This document shows positions 23,852-34,677 of a stretch of DNA of 64,000 nucleotides, piece after piece. Each line of letters begins with the position of its first letter. Position 1 is the first letter of the stretch. This DNA is from Multifurca ochricompacta (lineage: Eukaryota > Basidiomycota > Agaricomycetes > Russulales > Russulaceae). The notes under the pieces were generated by a model. That model worked only from the letters and a program-made list of their open reading frames with translations. It searched no databases and had not been told where the DNA came from. The DNA is taken from NCBI GenBank assembly GCA_022496185.1, contig WTXG01000012.1, positions 186,001-250,000 of the forward strand. Reading direction: 5' to 3'. Position numbers and translations under genes: made by a program.

Positions 23852-24634
23852 ATGGTGAGTTCATTTATCGCAATTTAAGACATGTAGTAATTGTCATATC
23901 CAACCCATATATCATAGGGTATTGACATTGCTAAGCACCACGTCAAGAAGGGCGCCCGCACTGCGCCAGCAAGCGAGGACCCCTACCTCCTTCTCTTGGT
24001 TAAGGTATTCTACTTTCCATGCGTCGATATGATATGCGTCCTTTACTGATTGGATATAGCTCTATCGCTTCCTTGCACGCCGTACAGACTCCAAATTCAA
24101 CAAGGTAACCATTCAAGCTGCAGTTTAAATAGTGAGACACTAACCTCGTAGGACAGGTCATCCTTCACCGCCTTTTCCTATCTAAGGTCAACCGCCCCCC
24201 TATTTCCCTCTCTCGCATCATAAAGGAGACCGCAAAAGTTGAGGACCTCCCATCGAAAGTCATCGTTCAGGTCGGCACTGTCACAGATGATGTTCGCTTG
24301 CTTGAGATTCCCAAGCTATCTGTTGCTGCTCTTCGCTTTACCAAGGGTGCCAAAGAGCGCATCCTAAAATCTGGTGGCGAAGCCCTTACTCTTGATCAGC
24401 TCGCCCTTCGTGCGCCAACTGGCTCCAACACAGTGCTTCTCCGTGGAAAACGGAACACCCGGGAGGCTGTTAAGCACTTTGGCATGGGGCCTCACAAACA
24501 CAAGAAGCCACATACCATTTCCAAAGGCCGCAAGGTAAGTCTGTCACCACCTCAAAGGCCTTATAGTCACTTATGAACGTCCTCAGTTCGAACGTGCTCG
24601 TGGTCGCCGAAAATCCCGTGGCTTCAAGGTCTGA
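23852..24634 (+). CDS. RPL18: 60S ribosomal protein L18 (eL18)
   Basis: Exons 23852-23854 (ATG only), 23918-24004, 24060-24104, 24157-24534 and 24587-24634 give 186 aa, the normal length for eL18. Landmarks are [61 protein letters not shown] and the end [10 protein letters not shown]. It is a structural protein of the large ribosomal subunit. The introns are 52-63 bp, all GT-AG. An intron directly after the ATG and several short introns in the 5' half are typical of fungal ribosomal protein genes. No frame break. Confidence 0.97.
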
Positions 24635-24846
24635 GTGGCCGTGGGAAAGGCGTGCCGTTCTTCATTTGTTATTGGTCCGGCCAGACGAGTTGTATGAGTC
24701 CCTGGGTCGGGTTTTCATCTCGTAGTCTATTCACCCCGATGCGCTCGAACAAAATGTGTATACGCATAAACCCACCATACACGATCATTTTCCGCTCGAT
24801 CATAAAAGTGGGGGGGGGGGGGGTCTATTAAGTAAGAAAAGCCACA
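24635..24846. other. Convergent intergenic with poly-G run
   Basis: Between the 3' ends of RPL18 and ALE1. Contains a run of about 14 G at 24810-24823. Confidence 0.6.
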
Positions 24847-26843
24847 TTATCTATGAGAGCTTCTTTGCTTCGCGGAAAACGGCGTTAAGAGGTGCGCCAG
24901 GTGTGCCAGGTCCTCCAGTGGAAGGTGCAGCAGCATTTGCGCGTCGCACGCGCCTTGCTTGAATCCCTTTAGCCAGGCGGCACCCCCACCGTAAAAGAAT
25001 GCCATCGCGCCAAACACCATCCAAAGTCCGTACCACCGTAGTTGACGCCACGCCTCGATGCCCTCAGACAAGTGGAGGAGGATGAAAGGTGTGCAGGTAA
25101 AGTTCACCACTAGAACTGTGCATAGGGTACCGACTACATCATATACAATTTTGACCAAAGTCACAGGTGGCTGCAGCGGCTTCGGGGCGGGGCCATTGGC
25201 AGCCTTCCGGTCAGTGGGCTCCGGAACGGCGGGGAGAACGAGAGGACGGATCGTCGAACGGGAAAGACGGCCCACGGTCGTTACGAAGCCCCCAAGGAGA
25301 AAGGTGAGGTAGTATCCTGCCGAGATGCCATGCTGTGCAAAGATGAACCATACTGGATTAGAATTTGACCCCAGAATGTGGAAGACGGATGATTCTGACG
25401 CACCCAAACTGCACTGGTGAGATACGTGAGCATGCTGCTCTTGAAACCGGCCTTTTTCCCCTTGGGGGTAACTCGCTTGTAGACGCATTCGCGCAGCCAC
25501 ACGTTTGTCTTTATGTTCCACGCATCGACAAGCCCTTTGAAATTCTCTGGAACCTCAATCTTCCACACCTCGACATTTGCTGCGCCGTTCCAGATGGGGG
25601 TACCCGAGGGGCTATAACCAACAAAGCCGAGCCCTGTCAGGATGCTCGCACCCTCGGTCAGGGTCCACACGCCGTAGTACTTGGAACGTTCAACAAAGCC
25701 CGCGATCTGGATGATAAGAATCCTATTTGCCCGAAAGCGTTCAGAACAAGTAGACAAAGGCGAACGGTGCGACCAACCTGTACGGCAAGCTCTGCTCAAG
25801 GAACCAACCTGTTACGGCGGTGTGGAAGGAAATTTTGGGTGCAACGCCCATGTGGATACCTAGGTACCCTAGCGCGAACAACATTTTGCGATATGCTGTG
25901 CGCTTGCGGCCGATGGGAATGAACTCGGTCCACTCGTTCCATTGAACTGCGTCCCGTCCACCAACGACGAGTACGTCGCATATTCAAGATATGGGCCAAC
26001 GAGCACACCGGGGAAGTATAACCTACGTTCTGTTCAGTTTTATGCTCTAAGGGAGTGGTGTGGAAAAATGAAGGGTCACTTACGAGAAGCCTAGAAATTC
26101 AAGTAGTGAAGGAAACTTGGTAACCCGCATTTTCGTCTGCCACTTGTCGAGATCCTGCGCACGGGTATTGATTACATTGAGTCACGCCGCAGAGGGGGGA
26201 AACCTCACCTCGGTGGGTCGCCTACCGTCCCAGACGTTCCATGCAAACGTTGTCAATTTCATAACAAGGACCATCTGAGGACCCGTGATGTTGTAGGAAC
26301 CGTCAAACGGATCGCCGTACATGGCGCGTTCGATATGGCTTTCAGGAAGAAAATATTCGTATCACAATGGAATCAACTGATGCCATTTATGTAACTTACT
26401 TTAAGAAAAGGTGTCCCATCATTAAGCTGGCCAACCAATTAGCATCTCATAGTTGTCAGAGTGGCACTTGAAGCTCACAAAAAAACGATCCATGGCATAC
26501 GCGGACCCTGCACAGAGAGAGCGATGAAATACGTGACCACCACATCCCCAAGCAGCAACAAAAATGGCAGCCCATGGTTAAGCACTGGGACGAAGTAAAA
26601 TGATGCAATAGCGATGTTGAAGAGATGTTTCAGAGTTGGTTGTGTGGATGGTATCCGGATGAACAGGCTGCCGAGGGGGTATGAGATGAGTAGACATGTG
26701 ATGAGCTGTCCACCACCACAAAAAAAGGAACATGAATCAGCATCTCCTAACTTGTACGCTCGTTGCTTTCTACTCGCCTTGACTTGGTCGAGCGACGCGC
26801 CGACTTTGATCGCCAAAGGCGCAAAGACAAAGTCCAAAGACAT
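24847..26843 (-). CDS. ALE1: ALE1-type lysophospholipid acyltransferase (MBOAT)
   Basis: Multi-exon membrane protein starting MSLDFVFAPLAIKVGASLDQ (exon 1 is 26843-26778). Conserved pieces in order are LISYPLGSLFIRIP, PRMPWIVF, NITGPQMVLVMKLTTFAWN and FPGVLVGPYLEYA. Next come ILTGLGFVGY, WNIKTNVWLRECVYKRV and SAVWHGISAGYYLTF. The WHG histidine is the MBOAT catalytic residue; it appears intact once the intron ending GCACAG is removed. Several hydrophobic segments follow before a short C-terminal tail. Known activity of the family: acyl-CoA-dependent reacylation of lysophospholipids in the ER (Lands cycle). The first intron starts with GC. I saw no frame break that splicing did not explain. Confidence 0.87.
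26706..26777 (-). other. GC-AG intron in ALE1
   Basis: Minus-strand donor TCAAG|GCGAGT, acceptor GTGGACAG, 72 bp. Removing it joins ASLDQVK to LITCLLISYP, as in the family. Because 72 is a multiple of three and holds no stop, retention would insert 24 residues without a frame break. Confidence 0.65.
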
Positions 26844-27083
26844 GGGAGAAGTGAGTAGGCACCACGGCGACTAAGCGCTAGAGCGCTGAGCCCTTGAGAC
26901 CCTTGACACACTAAATTCGAACATGTACACCGCGTGCGGGCGCGGACATAAAGCGGCCGTCGAAAATCGTTCATGACATGCAGATACATATATATTAGTG
27001 TTCAATGTACGTTGCATATAACCGACGTGAACATATGGTACAAATGGAAGTCCCCAGAACAGTCCGACATCCAAAACGAAAAA

Positions 27084-28318
27084 CTATACAGTGACGAGTT
27101 CGTAAGTTGAACCAGGACCTGAGTACGTAGGCGGTTCCCCTGTCAAGACTATGGGATATGATTGGGCTTGGTGAGTAGAATTTTGAGTAGCAACGCCAGA
27201 TTGTGCTTGTGTTGACACTGTGGTAATAAGAGAAGTGACAGAGTCGGACGAAGGTGATAATGCCCCTGGTCGGGAAGGTGGATGTGGAGGGAAGAGCATT
27301 CTGCTCCGGAAATGATACAAACCCCGAGAGTCTCCCGACGGGCTATGGACACCGAGAATCGGGACCTCCGACTGGTTTATCTTTGACATGAATGGCGAAC
27401 CGAACCCCACATCCGGCCTTAAGCTTGAGCCAAAGGTGAGAGCGGGGGCAGCAAATGTCGGTAATTCCGTCACGGGGCGTAACCACACAAGGTGTTTTCG
27501 TACATGGCATATGGTGGCTACCGTCATTAGAGTGTTTGCGTAGAGCATCACTGAAAAGAGGTCAGCGAGAGTTTGACACTATGGTGGGTGTTGCGGCGCA
27601 CGTTGAATAAAATTAATGAACGCAATTCCCTCTAAGACTTTGTGCTCCGCACAGTAGGGACCTTTGATAGATGCATTAAATTAGGTGTCGCCTAAGGTGG
27701 CAGGGGGAGGGGGGGTTGACCCACCAACAATGAGGAAACAATTTGTCCCTGTCTCTATACTGTGTTCAGCATATGCCCCAGTAGCTAGCCACAGGAAAGA
27801 CACGACATCTAATATGGATGTGAGTCGAAGATCCAGAAGGGAGTGGGGGAGACAGACAAATGCAAGGCGCTTCTATCGCAACAACCGGGATGATGGTTTT
27901 TCGCTTCAACGAGGAGGCTACAAGACTATTGCCCAATATATTTTGAGGAACTAGTCTGGCGAGGACCAGACTGACAACTCACAGAATAACACCGAGAAAA
28001 ATATTCAAAGCTGAGGTCACCATGCCCAGAATCGGGACGGTACGGAAACCGTCACCGTCATAATCGAAAAAAGGGTCAGGGTCACGAGCCAAGAGGTAGT
28101 CGAAACGTCGCCATTTCATTGCCAACACATTATATTCATCTGATTCTGGGATATTCCCTGGCTTCGGAGCGTACAAGAGACTGAAGCTGACACCGATAAC
28201 CACGCATGAGAGAACGAGTGAAAAAGCTAAGAAAGAACGGTTCAAGTAAAGCTCAAACAAGAACGAAGGCGAAAGACATACACAAGACCAAGAGTCGCCC
28301 TTGAGGTAAAGTGGGCAT
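27084..28318 (-). CDS. MARVEL-like four-TM membrane protein (copy 1)
   Basis: The start is MPTLPQGRLLVL; a GTATGT intron joins it to SFSLVLSCVVIGVSFSLLYA (TM1). A hydrophilic loop rich in Asp/Tyr follows, then VPILGMVTSALNIFLGVIL (TM2). TM3 is the segment with FLWLATGAYAEHS. Before TM4 comes AEHKVLEGIAFINFIQ, joined across an intron to LMLYANTLMTVATI (TM4). The C-terminus is Ser/Pro/Thr-rich, ending TYELVTV. The pattern of four TMs, a W-L-A/S-(S/T)-xxY motif in TM3 and a C-x-E motif before TM4 is shared with the genes at 33.0 and 34.7 kb. It resembles fungal MARVEL-domain proteins, which are thought to organise membrane domains; this role is inferred. Exon borders in the middle are approximate. 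Confidence 0.55.
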
Positions 28319-28538
28319 ATCAACCCGTCAGGTAAATGATAAAGGCGTCTCCTCTCTCTATCTTGACTGAGAGCTGAAGAGAAAAATATGGTGGGTGTGA
28401 GAGAGAAAGTGCGGAGTGCCGGAGATGAGTTCCACCCCAGTCTAGTTCTAGTTCCTCACTCACACACTCACACTCAAACTCACAAATGGTTTTTATCAAC
28501 CCGTGACGAGCGACCGTTCATTATGTAATATACATCCG

Positions 28539-29531
28539 CTACAGTGCGAGATAATCGCGTACTTCCTCCTCCGTGAGCTTCCGGAACGTTGGCTTCACCC
28601 TCCCAGTCGTACCACCAATCTTTCCCTCTTCAAGCTCTGCAACTGTTGGGACGGTAACTACACCAATCTCGATTGTCTTCTCCGTCATCTGTCCCTCGAA
28701 ACCTTCTTTTAACGTCAATAGCGCAGTGTGTATTGCGTCTTCTAGGCTGATATCATCATTATACCTTCAGCCCCAAAAACGCAAGGAATGAGCGTGTGCA
28801 TGCAGAAGATCCTCCCATGGCGTACCGCTTCTCAAGGAAAGTCTTAGCATTCGTCATATTTTTCCCAATCGCGCTCGCCTTCCATGCCCAGAAGGAGCCA
28901 GAGGGGTCAACCTGGTAGAGCGTTGGTCCACGGTTCCCGTCGTACCCCGCCACGAGCAGTGAAACACCATAGGGTCGTATACCGCTACCACATTATTGAA
29001 TTATGTATTCAACCACTATGAGTACTAGAGTCGGCACGCACCCAGACTGAGTTGCTTTCTGCATAACTGTTGCAATCTCTTGAGTGAGCACGCGTGTAGG
29101 TGGGTATTCCCCATAAATTTTCCAATATGCCTGTGCGCTCTTGCGTGCCTTGGAGACAAGGATGCGGAAATCGGGGCCCATCCAGAGTACACGATTCCAA
29201 TATTAGGGCATATAACGGCGACCTTCTCAAGCATCGAATCGTCAATCAAGATCGACGATGACTTCTTCTCAGTCGCAATGACAATGCCATTTGATGCTAC
29301 ACGAAACATGATCAACTGACCCAAGAAATGGGAAGAGACTACAATATGCATTACCCTTGATACCGAGGCTTGTTGTCCCTTGTGATACTGCCGCTAGTGC
29401 ATGCTCAATTTGCACTAGCTTCCCACTCGGGGAGAAAACGGTCAAAGAGTAACTATGCGGATTTAGCCAAACGAATGCTGCAGTATAGTCAAATATATTC
29501 ACCTGTATGCACCTCCGTCGGCAGTGGCCAT
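28539..29531 (-). CDS. PRE8: 20S proteasome subunit alpha-2
   Basis: Exons on the minus strand: 29531-29503, 29452-29355, 29296-29042, 28984-28826 and 28764-28539. They give about 255 aa, the usual length. Landmarks are [35 protein letters not shown] then [24 protein letters not shown] and [19 protein letters not shown]. It forms part of the outer alpha ring of the proteasome. In exon 3 the frame shifts between VYSG and MGPDFR. The sequence reads GGATGGG where one more A (GGAATGGG) would restore the family motif, at about 29181. An apparent second break near 28800 is explained by a GTACGC...GAAG intron. Since the gene is essential, the break is most likely a sequence error. Confidence 0.93.
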
Positions 29532-29836
29532 AAATTGAAGATAGAGGATACGCGAAAGGGGTGAGGTTTATTCTACAGTCGACGCGTAAGATATTGGCAC
29601 CTGCTTCACAGCAGAGGCACGTGCACAACAGCTTGAAGCACGTGTGACTGAGTCTACGTCATATTTGCATGCATTTACGTAATAATCGATGGAATGGACA
29701 TGGACAAAAAGCCGCGCTTTCATCACTATACTACTAAAACCATGCTTTTATTGCCGTCGTCTGATGGCTGCACACTGACTTGTGCGTAAGGTACAACAGT
29801 ACAAGACTTCATAATCAGATTCCTTTTCAGCTCTCA
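29532..29836. other. Short intergenic, PRX1 end to PRE8 start
   Basis: About 305 bp holding the PRE8 promoter and the peroxiredoxin 3' end. Nothing else recognised. Confidence 0.5.
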
Positions 29837-30828
29837 TTACGCTGGCTGCGATGTTGTCCTGAGGTAAGACTAACGAGCGTACACGCGTTAGCTTGTACCC
29901 AGTATAGGTACAAACCAGGAAAGCCTCACCTTATGCTCCACAAGTTGGGGAAAAGCTTCCTCGCCTCCTCCGCGGGTACAGCGGCATGGACGATGACGTC
30001 GTCACCTTGCTTCCAGTTGACGGGAGTCGTTACCTTATGCTTGTCAGTGAGCTGAAGAGCTAAAAAAAAAGAGCGAGTTAGGAGTAATCAAATTGTAGTA
30101 TATCTAGAACACACAGTCAACAACGCTGGGAATTTAAGAATCAGTTAATAATGTACACATATACGAATGAGTAAAATGGACCAACCGAATGATCTCGTCG
30201 AAATTGCGGCCTGACGCAGCAGGGTAGGAGATAGTGAGACGGATGACCTTCTTGGGATCAATCACGAACACTGTTCGAACCTATAGCTGGTTTCAGCGCC
30301 AAGAAGAAGAATAACGTGAGAATGAAAAAGGATTCACAGTAAGAGGCAGGCCCTTCTTATCAACGTTGGTCGCATCTTGATGATCAAGCATGTCATAGAG
30401 CGTTGCGATTTTTCGGTCGGCGTCGGCGATCTATAGACGACATGAGAGACGTTTCGCGGGAAATGCAAGAAGCATACAATCGGGTACTGAACATCAGTCT
30501 TGCCCCATTCGTTGATGTCAAGAATCCACCTTTTGTGCGATTCGACATCGTTCGTGGACAAGCCGATGACCTTGACATTACGCTTCTCAAAATCAGCAGC
30601 ACGACGGGAGACCTCTGCGAGCTCGGTGGTGCAGACGGGGGTAAAGTCATCAGGATGTGAAAAAAGAATGGCCTATCACAACGGCATTATGTTAGGTGAT
30701 TGTTGAGCCGGATAGTGGGACATCAGACTCGCCCAAGAGTCACCGATCCATTGATGGAAATTAATGGATCCCTTGGTTGTATCAGCCTCGAAATCGGGCG
30801 CAATACTTCCCAGACGAAGAGTCGGCAT
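29837..30828 (-). CDS. PRX1: 1-Cys peroxiredoxin (Prx6/Prx1 type)
   Basis: Seven exons in phase: 30828-30733, 30672-30478, 30430-30338, 30280-30186, 30125-30115 (11 nt), 30059-29930 and 29858-29837, giving 213 aa. The N-terminus is [15 protein letters not shown]. The peroxidatic cysteine lies in [45 protein letters not shown] and [14 protein letters not shown] follow. No resolving cysteine near the C-terminus is seen, which fits the 1-Cys class. The enzymes reduce hydrogen peroxide and organic or phospholipid peroxides; fungal members are often mitochondrial, but no clear presequence is visible here. The first intron uses a GC donor. The 11-nt exon encodes most of RVVDS and is needed to restore IIRVVDSLQLTDKH. 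Confidence 0.92.
30673..30732 (-). other. GC-AG intron in peroxiredoxin gene
   Basis: Donor CTTGG|GCGAGT, acceptor GTGATAG, 60 bp. It joins IGDSW to [10 protein letters not shown], exactly the family sequence. Confidence 0.8.
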
Positions 30829-31029
30829 TTTAGACGATAGAAACAGGAGCAGGAGCAGGAGCAGGAGCACAGGAGCAGGAGCAAGAGTAGGAGAGATCAC
30901 AGATATATATAAACCCCTATGGACAGAAGATTAGAGAAAATATGATCGCGCCTTCCTTTCTCACGCCATATTCGTTCGGATGACGCAATAAACCTGATTT
31001 TGTATTATTTTATTTTGTTTTTAATTAAA

Positions 31030-32143
31030 TTAATAATACCCAACCGCATGAAGTATACTATGAGGATGTTTCTCTTGTTGTACTTGCAAGATTGCATCAA
31101 TATTCTCGTCAATGTCATCTGCAGCTTCAATCTATACTTATACTTATCACATCGATCGCTTGCGGAAGAACAAAATCTCCCTGGGAACACGTACCGCTGT
31201 AGCCAAGTCGAGTATCGCCTTCCCTGCTATGAGGGCTTCTTCGTGATTATCCTTGATCTCTACATTAATAATATGTACGACGCGATTAAATTCACCCCCG
31301 CGTGACAGCAAGTCTATATAGTCATATTATGAGAGATGAGAACAACCTCTAGGCGCACGAGTCTTACCATCGCAGACAGCGTCAAAACACCGTTCCTCGC
31401 ATGTGATCACAATATCTGCCACGGTTTTGCTATCCTGCCATCTTTCCGGTGCACGCTTTATATTCCGATTACGGTCTAGCATCTGCAATAGCCCATTTGC
31501 CGTGTACCTGAAGTTACAAATCGGTGAACGTGCAACTACACGTTTTGAGGGCTGGACGTACAAACGGGGATCCTTCCCATGAAGCTCTTGGAAGATGTCC
31601 TCATATGGTGTACCAAATGCATAAATGTTGGGCTTGTCTATGGATGGGCCAGGTAATCGAACAGCTGATCCGGTGCCATACGAAATAACGCGAAATCCCC
31701 CTTTCCTTTAGGAAGTCAGGTACTGCCCCCTGCGAATATACAATTAAGGGCACATACTGCAAAACAAAGTGACCTTCCATGGACCTGTTCTGTAGCAACA
31801 ATTCTTGGCAATGCAAAAGCGTGATGTGCGAGTAGCTCACCTGATTACTTGCGCAAACAACACAGAACATTGGTCTTGTCTTAAAGACTGGCGCAGGGGG
31901 AGGATTTGGTGGATGTGACAAGGCAGCAGGCGCAGAGGTGTCAGCGGTCGAAGGGACCTGCGGTGACACAGTTGCCACCGCGGTTACGAACGGCTGCGGT
32001 GGTGTTACTGAATGTAACCCAAGATCCGGGATAGCATTGTTTGAAGTCGCCATTTGTGACTGTTGGCGTTGCTGTTGTTGTTGTTGCTGCAGCCGTGGAT
32101 CCGCACGGGCTAAACGGGGATCGCGTGCACGTCTAGGGTCCAT
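31030..32143 (-). CDS. SSU72: SSU72 RNA polymerase II CTD phosphatase
   Basis: The start is taken at [18 protein letters not shown] polyglutamine stretch and a Pro/Ala/Thr-rich extension of about 95 residues precede the catalytic domain, longer than in yeast. The phosphatase loop CASNQNRS (CX5R-S) sits in FCVVCASNQ, joined across an intron to [69 protein letters not shown] and [15 protein letters not shown] follow. The C-terminus ends SILHAVGYY. Known role: dephosphorylates Ser5/Ser7 of the Pol II CTD and acts in 3'-end formation and gene looping. No frame break was found. Confidence 0.93.
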
Positions 32144-33004
32144 GCTGGCGTTGTAGAACTGGAAAGTAGTCAGGATGTAAAACATTTCATTGGCAAACAG
32201 GGGTGAAGCTCAGCAGTATCTCGAACATCTACAGTCCTCTTTGCGACCCTACAATGTCGCGCATGTAGCACTGAACACTGTGTACTTCCGCACAGAAGGG
32301 TCGATGCAGATTCCACTCTGAATCATCCTCGACTAATGTCACACTCTACGGATAATAATTCACCTTCAAAGAAGCGGCTATGTGGGTTTACTACGCAGCA
32401 CGCAGCACTCAGAGTGAACTGCGATGGTGCGTATGTGTATGTTGGTGTTCACGTTCAAATCCTTGTTTGTTTGAGTTTGTTTGAGTTTGAACGCCTGATA
32501 AGCCCTTGGCCCTTAAAATTTTCGCGAATTTCCGCAGACAGATAAGTAAAAACAAAAAACTATTGAAAAATATAGGCACATCGAGCTACGGGTAACATTG
32601 TTAGAGAGGAAGGCCAAATCTATTGAGTGGAGTCTGCACCGTTCGCTACCTGGAGGTTATAAGATCTCCTGAACCTGAAGGTGGGTCTAAGTCGTCTAAG
32701 AAGTACACAGGGAAGCCGGCTCGGGAGGTAAAGTGTAAGATGAATATAATTTCGCTGGTTTCCCCTGGTTCTGGGCTTTCCAACACATGCTCCCAGCCAG
32801 GGTGCCTCCTCACAAGTTACGTGCCAGGACACTCTAAGAATATTTTCATGCATGAAATTCCAAAGCGTTTTACCAAAAAAAAAGGTTTGTGGATTCTATT
32901 CTCATGAAGCAATGATCCATACTACGAAACATGATTTTTTGTCCGGAAATTAGCAATGGGAAGAAGGTAAAGCAATTAGGAACCAGTCTCACAAGCTACG
33001 AATG
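32144..33004. other. Intergenic region upstream of SSU72
   Basis: About 860 bp, with TTGTTTGAGTTTG repeats near 32463-32490. A 94-codon + strand frame at 32623-32907 has no recognisable feature. No gene called. Confidence 0.5.
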
Positions 33005-33975
33005 TTAACACCTCACATCAAACCTGACCAGATCCGGGGGCCGTGGGGGACGCGAGACAGAGGCGGGAATGGAATGGTGCGACACGGGAGGGTAGGTCTG
33101 AGGGATACTAACCGGTGCTGCGGAAACTTGGGCAGGGGTTCCCGTAGATTTAGTTCCGGGATAAAAGAGGACGCCATCGCCCACAGACGTTTTCCAAATG
33201 TGGTTGCCCTGTTCTTGAGCGCGGATACCCAACACTAGGAGTATACCAGTGTACGCCATGACTATATGGCGATATTATCAGAGGCATGTTTAGCTCGGGA
33301 AGGGAAAGGAACTACGTAGGATCCATGAGAGGAAGGAGAAGGCCATAATAGCCTTGATTTCCTGGCAGCCTGTAACAATACGTCCATCACCTGACCAAGA
33401 AAAGTTCAAAGTTCAGAGCTCAATGAAAACGAAAGATAAATACGAAGGGCTGAACTCACCCAAGACACCGTAGTTGCAACTTGACTCCTCGGGGATAACG
33501 TTTATAAGCTGGCCATCCGTCCAGGCAGCATAAGATCCACTTGACAACCAGAGAATCCAGATGACCGCTAGTCACATTCAGCGCAGAGAAACTCGCGAGG
33601 CAAGCAAACTTACTCAGCCATACAATCTCGACAATAACATACGAGAATATGGCCCCTTTCCGGAGTGTATCAATAACGAACCTATATGTGGAAGGGTGGG
33701 GATCGTTCAGTGATGCGGCGAATATAATTACAATCATACATTGGGGTGACCGTGAAGAGCGTGAGCAGACTGGTGGCCAGTGCAAGAGCTGCGAACTTGA
33801 AATAATAGTTGGGTTCGGTCAAAGCGATGAGGTCTGCACTCAAGCTCATCACAATGATAGCGAACACAGTGATCGTTACTATAGCGGAGGCCCTTCAGAA
33901 ATGAGTGAACATGCAATGAACAGGATCCGAAGCCCTACCGAAAGTGACCAAACGAACTGTCGACAGCCAAGTCAT
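33005..33975 (-). CDS. MARVEL-like four-TM membrane protein (copy 2)
   Basis: The first exon encodes MTWLSTVRLVTF. TM1 is TITVFAIIVMSLSADLIAL, TM2 FAALALATSLLTLFTV. An exon with TLRKGAIFSYVIVEIVWL leads to TM3, AVIWILWLSSGSYAAWTD. A Cys-containing loop (PEESSCNYG) follows, then CQEIKAIMAFSFLSWI before the last TM. The tail is hydrophilic and Pro-rich (YPPVSHHSIPASVSRPP). It is closely related to copy 3, next on the same strand. The join between exon 1 and exon 2 is off by one base in my reading, either a missed splice choice or a lost base. Function unknown beyond the MARVEL-like fold, which is itself inferred. Confidence 0.55.
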
Positions 33976-34677
33976 CCTGAGCCTGATCCGTTTCGCGCGA
34001 CAACGTCAAAAACAAGGGGATTCGCAGCAGAGTTCCGCTCCCACATAAGCTTCTTTATATGTATCTCTGAATGGGCCAAGGGTCTAAAAAATACTCGCTA
34101 AATGGCGCTTAACATCAGGCACGCAATGTCATGATGGATGATACCAGTACAGCAGTTTCCAATGAAGGTAGATTATTTGTCCATGTGGGGCTTGCCGACG
34201 TCACGCCCTCTATATCATTGGATATGCCATGCGTCTTGCGCCGTCGTTCCCCCGTACCATTTGGAACAAGACCCAGACGTCGTTGATGAATGTTTTATAT
34301 TAATATCGTGGCAGTGCAAAAACCAGGCCGAATGCCGCAGGGAAAATAGCCAGCCAATCATGATCTTCAGAAATGATCTTCAGAAACTCCTTGATCAACT
34401 TGGCGGTTACCTTGATACCTTGACTCTGAGCGGCGTCTGCGGCGTCACACTCAAATGGTATAACTTGTTACCTGCTAATATCAACATATCGACAGACATC
34501 GATTGGAAAGCTTATTGTTTTTCGAGGCTCAAGGCGGCCGCCTCAAAGGTTTATATCGAACAAATTTCAAAGAGCGCGGTAAGACTAGCATGCGGTTTCA
34601 ACATAACAACATGAGGAAATCCATTGCTACGAGAGAAAAATACTTCACTTCCTGAAAATGAGCGAGGGTGCTGATGT
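33976..34677. other. Region between MARVEL-like copies 2 and 3
   Basis: About 700 bp containing the presumed copy-2 promoter. A + strand frame of 158 codons (34138-34614) is open but lacks any recognisable motif. I do not call it a gene. Confidence 0.45.

Noticed and set aside
28764..28830. Apparent second frame break in PRE8
   Set aside because: Explained by an intron (donor GTACGC, acceptor GCTGAAG) joining EKR to YNDD in phase.
32623..32907. 94-codon + strand frame
   Set aside because: No recognisable feature; lies in an intergenic region.
34138..34614. 158-codon + strand frame between MARVEL-like copies
   Set aside because: No motif, hydrophobic pattern or family similarity; probably a chance open frame.
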